The notes under the pieces are model-generated. The model made no database searches. It saw nothing but the letters and a program-made list of their open reading frames with translations, and was not told the origin of the DNA. A stretch of 9,098 nt of DNA, taken from contig CAZEFW010000242.1 in NCBI GenBank assembly GCA_964511535.1, forward strand, positions 1 through 9,098. The letters are read 5' to 3'. Position 1 is the first letter of the stretch. Every line of letters starts with the position of its first letter. The stretch comes from CAZCFB01 sp964511535. Its GTDB lineage: Bacteria > Myxococcota_A > Polyangia > GCA-2747355 > CAZCFB01. Made by a program: the position numbers and the translations under genes. Below are positions 5,428-9,098 of this stretch, piece by piece.

Positions 5428-6372
5428 GTGAATATCGACCGGCTCAAGGCTGTCTTCATGGGGTGTCCAGATTTCGCAGTGCCCAGCCTGCGCGCCCTGG
5501 CAGGCGCGTGCGATGTGGTGGCGGTGGTGACCCAGCCGGATCGCCCTTGCGGCCGCGGGTGCAAGGTGCAGGAGCCGCCGGTGAAGATCGCGGCCCGGGA
5601 GCTCGGCCTGCCCGTGCTGCAGCCGAAGACCATGCGCCGCAAGTCAGTGCGGCTGGAGCTGACCGCCCTGGGCGCGGACCTGTTCGTGGTGGCGGCGTTT
5701 GGGCATATCCTGCGCCCGCGCATGCTGGCGGTGCCGCCCATGGGGTGCGTCAACGTACACGCATCGCTGCTGCCGCGGCTGCGGGGCGCGGCCCCCATCA
5801 CCTGGGCCGTGGCGCGCGGCGAGCAGGAGAGCGGCATCACCATCATGCAGATGGACGCTGGCATGGACACGGGCGACATGCTGCTGCAGGAGCGCACCGC
5901 CCTGCGCCCGGACGAGACCGCTGGCTCCCTGCACGACCGGCTGGCCGCCATGGGCGGGCCGCTGCTGATCCGCGCCCTGGAGGGGCTGCTGGACGGCACG
6001 GTGATGCCGCAGGCCCAGGACCACGACCTTGCCACGGAGGCGCCCATGCTGTGCAAGGGCGACGGCGAGGTCGACTTCGAGCGCACTGGCCAGCAGGTGG
6101 ACCAGTGGGTGCGCGGCATGACCCCCTGGCCCGGGGCCTTCACGAAGCTGGACGGTGACCTGCTCAAGCTCTTCAGCAGCCGCGCGGCCGGCGCGGGGCG
6201 AGGGCGCCCCGGGGAGGTCCTCGACTGCGACGACCGCGGCCTGCTGGTGGCGTGCGGCGAGGGCGCGGTCTGGCTGGGCGAGCTCCAGCTGGCAGGCCGC
6301 AAGCGCATGCCAGCCCGCGCGCTCGTGGCCGGCCGCCCCATCCCGGCCGGCACCATCCTCGGTCATGGCTGA
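5428..6372 (+). CDS. fmt: Methionyl-tRNA formyltransferase
   Basis: Fmt transfers a formyl group from 10-formyltetrahydrofolate to Met-tRNA(fMet) in the cytosol, making the initiator tRNA for bacterial translation. The product has 314 residues, the normal length. The N-terminal formyltransferase domain (about 6-190) shows F-M-G-x-P-D-F-A (10-17), Q-P-D-R-P (36-40), V-N-V-H-A-S-L-L-P-R-L-R-G-A-A-P (108-123) and M-D-A-G-M-D-T-G-D (142-150). The catalytic triad of the family is present as Asn109, His111 and Asp147. The C-terminal tRNA-binding domain runs from about 205 to the end (W-P-G-A-F-T, 234-239). The start is GTG, supported by GGAGGT. Small oddities are Cys13 where Thr is usual, and C41-G-R-G-C45 in the tRNA-contact loop. 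No peptide deformylase gene (def), a common neighbour, is present in the window. The stop overlaps the rsmB start by 8 bases. Confidence 0.97.
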   Translation: MNIDRLKAVFMGCPDFAVPSLRALAGACDVVAVVTQPDRPCGRGCKVQEPPVKIAARELGLPVLQPKTMRRKSVRLELTALGADLFVVAAFGHILRPRMLAVPPMGCVNVHASLLPRLRGAAPITWAVARGEQESGITIMQMDAGMDTGDMLLQERTALRPDETAGSLHDRLAAMGGPLLIRALEGLLDGTVMPQAQDHDLATEAPMLCKGDGEVDFERTGQQVDQWVRGMTPWPGAFTKLDGDLLKLFSSRAAGAGRGRPGEVLDCDDRGLLVACGEGAVWLGELQLAGRKRMPARALVAGRPIPAGTILGHG

Positions 6373-7708
6373 CGCCGCCGCCCCGGCAGGCGCCCGGGAG
6401 CTGTGTCGGCGGGTCCTGCGGCGGGTGCGGCGGGACGGCGCCTACGCCAACCTGACCCTGGCCGGGGAGCTCGCGCGCGCCAGGCTGGAGCCGCGGGAGC
6501 GCGGCCTGGCCACCGAGCTGGTCTACGGCGTGCTGCGGCACCGGCGGCGGCTGGACCACTGCATCGCGGCCCACAGCGACCGGCCGCTGTCCCGGGTTGA
6601 GGACGACCTGCTCGACGCCATGCGTGTGGCGGCCTACCAGCTGCTGCTGCTCAGGCGCGTGCCGGCCCACGCGGCGGTCAACGACGCCGTGGAGGCGGTC
6701 CGGCGCGGCCGCGGCAAGGGTCCGGCCGGCTACGCCAACGCGGTGCTGCGCAAGGTGGCCCACGCCGAGCTCGATACGAACCTGCCTGACGAGCCGGTGC
6801 TGCAGGTCGCGCTGCGCGGGTCGCTGCCCACCTGGCTGGCCAAGCGATGGCTGCGGCGCCTTGGCGCCGAGGAGGCCGCGGCGCTGGCCGCCAGCCTGCT
6901 GGAGCGCGCGCCGCTGACGGTGAGGACCAACCTGGCCCGGGGCACCCTCGAGGCGCTGGAGGAGAGCCTGGCGGCCGAGGGGGCGTCGGTGACGCGCGGA
7001 CGCCTGGTGCCCGGGGCGCTCCACCTGGAAGGGATGCCCGACCCCTTCCGCTCCGCCACTTACCTGGAGGGGCTCTGGACAGTCCAGGACGAGGCGGCCC
7101 AGCTGGCCGCGCTGATGCTCGACCCGCAGCCAGACGAGACGGTGCTCGACGCCTGCGCCGGCGTCGGGGGCAAGGCGACGCACCTGGCAGCGCTGATGCA
7201 GGATCGCGGGCAGGTCGTCTGCGCCGATCGCAGCCAGCGCAAGCTCGAGCTGCTGCAGGAGCATGCCATGCGCCTCGGCCTGACCATCTGCGCGGCGCGG
7301 CCAGGGGATCTTCTGGCGCCCGGCGCGCTGGATGACGTCACCGCGGACCGGGTGCTGGTGGACGCGCCGTGCAGCGGGCTCGGCGTGCTCCGTCGCCACC
7401 CCGAGCTGAAGTGGCGCGCCGAGCGGCCCGACTTTGACGGGCTGGTCCGCCTCCAGCGGCAGCTGCTGGAGCGGGCAGTCGGCGCCCTGCGTCCGGGGGG
7501 AGTCCTGGTCTACGCGGTGTGCACCATGACCAGGGCAGAGGGACCGGAGCAGGCCAAGGGGCTGGTGGAGCGCCACCCGGACCTGCGGCAGGTCGCCCCA
7601 CCGCCGGCCCTGGCAGCGCTGGCCGGTCCTGACGGCGCGCTGACCCTGTGGCCCCACCGCCACGGCTGCGACGGCTTCTACTTGGCGCGGTTCGCTCGTG
7701 AGGGGTAA
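6365..7708 (+). CDS. rsmB: 16S rRNA (cytosine-967-C5)-methyltransferase
   Basis: RsmB methylates C967 (E. coli numbering) of 16S rRNA using S-adenosylmethionine. The 447-residue product has the expected two-part build. The first part is an N-terminal NusB-like helical domain (about 8-135: L-A-T-E-L-V-Y-G-V-L-R, H-A-A-V-N-D-A-V-E, Y-A-N-A-V-L-R). The second is a Rossmann methyltransferase domain (about 235-447). There the AdoMet loop is D262-A-C-A-G-V-G-G-K270, motif IV is V-D333-A-P-C336-S-G-L-G and motif VI is Y-A-V-C386-T. The two cysteines are the pair used by m5C RNA methyltransferases, with the motif VI Cys as nucleophile. The C-terminal H-G-C-D-G-F-Y-L-A-R-F (433-443) is also typical. 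The ATG at 6365 overlaps the fmt stop, so the two are translationally coupled. The long in-frame extension upstream of 6365 is not coding. Confidence 0.96.
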   Translation: MADAAAPAGARELCRRVLRRVRRDGAYANLTLAGELARARLEPRERGLATELVYGVLRHRRRLDHCIAAHSDRPLSRVEDDLLDAMRVAAYQLLLLRRVPAHAAVNDAVEAVRRGRGKGPAGYANAVLRKVAHAELDTNLPDEPVLQVALRGSLPTWLAKRWLRRLGAEEAAALAASLLERAPLTVRTNLARGTLEALEESLAAEGASVTRGRLVPGALHLEGMPDPFRSATYLEGLWTVQDEAAQLAALMLDPQPDETVLDACAGVGGKATHLAALMQDRGQVVCADRSQRKLELLQEHAMRLGLTICAARPGDLLAPGALDDVTADRVLVDAPCSGLGVLRRHPELKWRAERPDFDGLVRLQRQLLERAVGALRPGGVLVYAVCTMTRAEGPEQAKGLVERHPDLRQVAPPPALAALAGPDGALTLWPHRHGCDGFYLARFAREG

Positions 7709-7723
7709 CCTCGCCGCAACCAC

Positions 7724-7729
7724 GGAGGT
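7724..7729 (+). promoter_or_regulatory. Shine-Dalgarno of rpe
   Basis: GGAGGT stands 3 bases before the ATG at 7733, a shorter spacing than usual, in the 24-base gap after rsmB. No promoter-like sequence is seen there, so rpe is probably read from the upstream transcript. Confidence 0.75.
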
Positions 7730-7732
7730 CAC

Positions 7733-8416
7733 ATGAAGGCACTCATCTCACCGTCCATCCTCGCAGCAGACTTCGCCCGCCTCGGGGAAGAGGTTCAGGC
7801 CATCGCCGATGGGGGCTGCGACTATGTCCACGTGGACGTGATGGACGGTCGCTTCGTGCCTAACATCACCATCGGCCAGCCGGTGGTGGCGGCCCTGGAT
7901 CGCGTCACCGACGTGCCCCTCGACGTCCACCTGATGATCGAGGAGCCGGAGCGGTATGTGGAGCAGTTCGCCGAGGCCGGCGCGGACATCATCTGCGTGC
8001 ACGCCGAGGCGTGCCGCCACCTGCACCGCACCCTGCAGCAGATCCGCGGCGCCGGCAAGAAGGCCGGCGTGAGCCTCAACCCGGCCACGCCGCTGGAGGC
8101 CATCGACTGGGTGCTTGAGGATCTGGACATGGTGCTGGTGATGTCCGTCAACCCGGGCTTCGGCGGGCAATCGTTCATCCCGTCGGCGCTGGCCAAGGTG
8201 CGCGAGCTGCGGGCGACCCTGGAGGCGCGCGGCCTGGAGATGGACGTGGAGGTTGACGGCGGCGTGGTGGTGGACAACGCCGCCGAGGTGGCCGCCGCCG
8301 GCGCCAACATGCTGGTGTCCGGCACCGGCATCTTCCGTACCCCTGACTATGGCGCGACCATCGCGGCCATGCGCGCAGAGGCCGAGCGTGGCCTGGCGCA
8401 AGGAGAGGAACAATGA
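7733..8416 (+). CDS. rpe: Ribulose-phosphate 3-epimerase
   Basis: Rpe interconverts D-ribulose 5-phosphate and D-xylulose 5-phosphate in the cytosolic pentose phosphate pathway. The 227-residue product is a full-length TIM barrel. It begins with the family signature S-P-S-I-L-A-A-D-F (6-14), then H33-V-D35-V-M-D-G-R-F-V-P-N (33-44), D-V-H66-L-M-I (64-69), V-N-P-G-F-G-G-Q (139-146), V-D175-G-G-V (174-178) and S-G-T-G-I-F (196-201). His33, Asp35, His66 and Asp175 are the metal ligands and catalytic acid/base pair of the family, and all are intact. The gene follows rsmB closely and its TGA overlaps the start codon of the next gene (ATGA). fmt-rsmB-rpe is an order I recall from other deltaproteobacteria-like genomes. 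Confidence is very high. Confidence 0.98.
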   Translation: MKALISPSILAADFARLGEEVQAIADGGCDYVHVDVMDGRFVPNITIGQPVVAALDRVTDVPLDVHLMIEEPERYVEQFAEAGADIICVHAEACRHLHRTLQQIRGAGKKAGVSLNPATPLEAIDWVLEDLDMVLVMSVNPGFGGQSFIPSALAKVRELRATLEARGLEMDVEVDGGVVVDNAAEVAAAGANMLVSGTGIFRTPDYGATIAAMRAEAERGLAQGEEQ

Positions 8417-8919
8417 AACGGATCATCCTGAGCACCCTGACTCTGGCCCTGGCGCTGGCCCTGGGCCCGGCCCTCCCTGCCCACGCCGGCGAAAAGAAAC
8501 CTGGCGCCGCCAAGGCGAAGAAGGCCAAGGCGAAGAAGGGCAAGAAGGCGGCCAAAAAGAAGGCGGCCGCGGACAAGAAGGAGCACAGCTCCCAGTCGGG
8601 GCTGAAGTGGACCGTGCTGGAGGAAGGCAAGGGTGAGACGCCCAAGCGGGGCCAGACCGTGGTGGCGCACTACACTGGCTGGCTGACCAACGGCAAGAAG
8701 TTCGACAGCAGCCGTGACCGCAAGGACCCCCTGCGCTTCAAGGTCGGGGTGGGGCAGGTGATCAAGGGCTGGGACGAGGGCCTGATGCGCATGCGCCCCG
8801 GCGACCGGTTCAAGTTCACCATCCCCGCGAAGCTGGCCTACGGCGATCGCAGCGTGGGCCCGATCCCGCCCAACTCGGTACTCATCTTCGACGTGAAGTT
8901 GCTGAAGATCGTCAAGTAG
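8413..8919 (+). CDS. Exported FKBP-type peptidyl-prolyl cis-trans isomerase
   Basis: This 168-residue protein speeds cis-trans isomerisation of Xaa-Pro bonds. Residues 1-25 are a cleavable signal peptide (K-R, hydrophobic stretch, A-H-A before Gly26), so it acts in the periplasm or outside the cell. Residues 28-57 are an almost pure Lys/Ala/Gly tract, probably an extended basic linker. The single FKBP domain fills 62-168 with H-Y87-T-G-W, K-F97-D98-S-S-R-D-R, G-Q-V116-I117-K-G-W120, L-A-Y143-G-D and L-I-F159-D-V. These are the ligand-pocket residues known from FKBP12, so the enzyme should be active. A ribosome binding site (AGGAGAGG, 8401-8408) lies inside the end of rpe, and the start overlaps the rpe stop, which implies coupling. 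The basic tract could contact the anionic surface or peptidoglycan; this is inference. Confidence 0.95.
   Translation: MKRIILSTLTLALALALGPALPAHAGEKKPGAAKAKKAKAKKGKKAAKKKAAADKKEHSSQSGLKWTVLEEGKGETPKRGQTVVAHYTGWLTNGKKFDSSRDRKDPLRFKVGVGQVIKGWDEGLMRMRPGDRFKFTIPAKLAYGDRSVGPIPPNSVLIFDVKLLKIVK
8509..8538 (+). repeat. 15-bp tandem duplication in the Lys/Ala linker
   Basis: Two exact copies of GCCAAGGCGAAGAAG (8509-8523 and 8524-8538) encode A-K-A-K-K twice within the basic linker of the FKBP protein. The unit is in frame, so copy-number change would alter linker length only. Confidence 0.9.
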
Positions 8920-8938
8920 CGCGCCGCTTCATCGCGGA

Positions 8939-8955
8939 GCCTTGCAAAGCAAGGC
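8939..8955. terminator. Hairpin after the FKBP gene, no T-tract
   Basis: A perfect 7-bp stem, GCCTTGC (8939-8945) with GCAAGGC (8949-8955), closes an AAA loop 20 bases past the stop codon. A second, GC-rich imperfect stem with arms GCGCGC (8963-8968 and 8979-8984) follows. Neither is followed by a run of T, so they may protect the transcript's 3' end or act with Rho rather than form a classical intrinsic terminator. Confidence 0.4.
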
Positions 8956-9044
8956 GAGCACGGCGCGCTCCGCCGGAGGCGCGCAGGACGGGCACGGCGT
9001 ACCAGAGGCGCTCAACCGGGCCCGCGAAATGCCCAATCAATGCG

Positions 9045-9096
9045 GTAGACGCGGCATCATGCCGCGTGGCGTGAAGCGGCGGGACGCCGCTTCTAC
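9045..9096. repeat. Inverted pair of REP-like hairpins (REPIN/BIME-like)
   Basis: On the plus strand GTAG (9045-9048) precedes a perfect hairpin, ACGCGGCA with TGCCGCGT (9049-9067, 3-base loop). On the minus strand GTAG (9096-9093) precedes another, AAGCGGCG with CGCCGCTT (9092-9074, loop TCC). The two are thus head-on, with GTAG at both outer ends. A GTAG foot before a palindrome is the hallmark of REP elements mobilised by RAYT (TnpA_REP) proteins, and paired inverted REPs are called REPINs or BIMEs. No RAYT gene is visible in the window. The rest of the 8920-9098 stretch shows no credible gene. Confidence 0.72.
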
Positions 9097-9098
9097 AT

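Noticed and set aside
6173..7732. 519-codon minus-strand frame opposite rsmB
   Set aside because: It is antisense to a clear RsmB with all catalytic motifs, and its composition is that of a shadow frame.

Overview
This is a GC-rich chromosomal segment from a Gram-negative bacterium. The order fmt-rsmB-rpe, several predicted lipoproteins, a HEAT-repeat lipoprotein and very high GC at third codon positions suggest a Myxococcota-like or other 'deltaproteobacterial' lineage. That placement is inference from gene style and was not tested by comparison. I found no tRNA, rRNA, CRISPR array, insertion sequence or phage gene.

Layout. Two gene blocks point away from each other around a short regulatory gap at 3744-3828. 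The leftward block (minus strand) is read in the order XRE-family HTH regulator (3743-3387), conserved protein of unknown function (3329-2277), lipoprotein with a degenerate NlpC/P60-like domain (2179-1529) and HEAT-repeat lipoprotein (1508-90). The rightward block (plus strand) is a calcineurin-like phosphoesterase lipoprotein (3829-5004), a small membrane-anchored protein (5001-5390), fmt (5428-6372), rsmB (6365-7708), rpe (7733-8416) and a secreted FKBP-type prolyl isomerase (8413-8919). Four junctions overlap or nearly touch: 5001/5004, 6365/6372, 8413/8416 and 1508/1529. This suggests polycistronic, translationally coupled units.

How the genes fit together. fmt and rsmB are translation housekeeping: they formylate initiator tRNA and make m5C in 16S rRNA. 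rpe belongs to the pentose phosphate pathway, and the FKBP is an exported folding catalyst. The rest is accessory and largely envelope-directed: three predicted lipoproteins and one single-pass membrane protein. The HTH gene has two overlapping perfect dyads directly upstream, overlapping a TTGACA box, with no ribosome binding site. This looks like an autoregulated, possibly leaderless repressor that could also control the divergent phosphoesterase gene.

Non-coding structure. The window holds a 46-bp-period direct repeat at the left edge, an 8-bp tandem repeat (4 copies) between two minus-strand genes, and an inverted pair of REP-like hairpins with GTAG feet (REPIN-like) at the right edge. 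The best leads are that REPIN-like element, the HTH operator, the apparently inactivated NlpC/P60-like lipoprotein and the unknown 350-residue protein. I do not see convincing evidence for a complete new multi-gene system.
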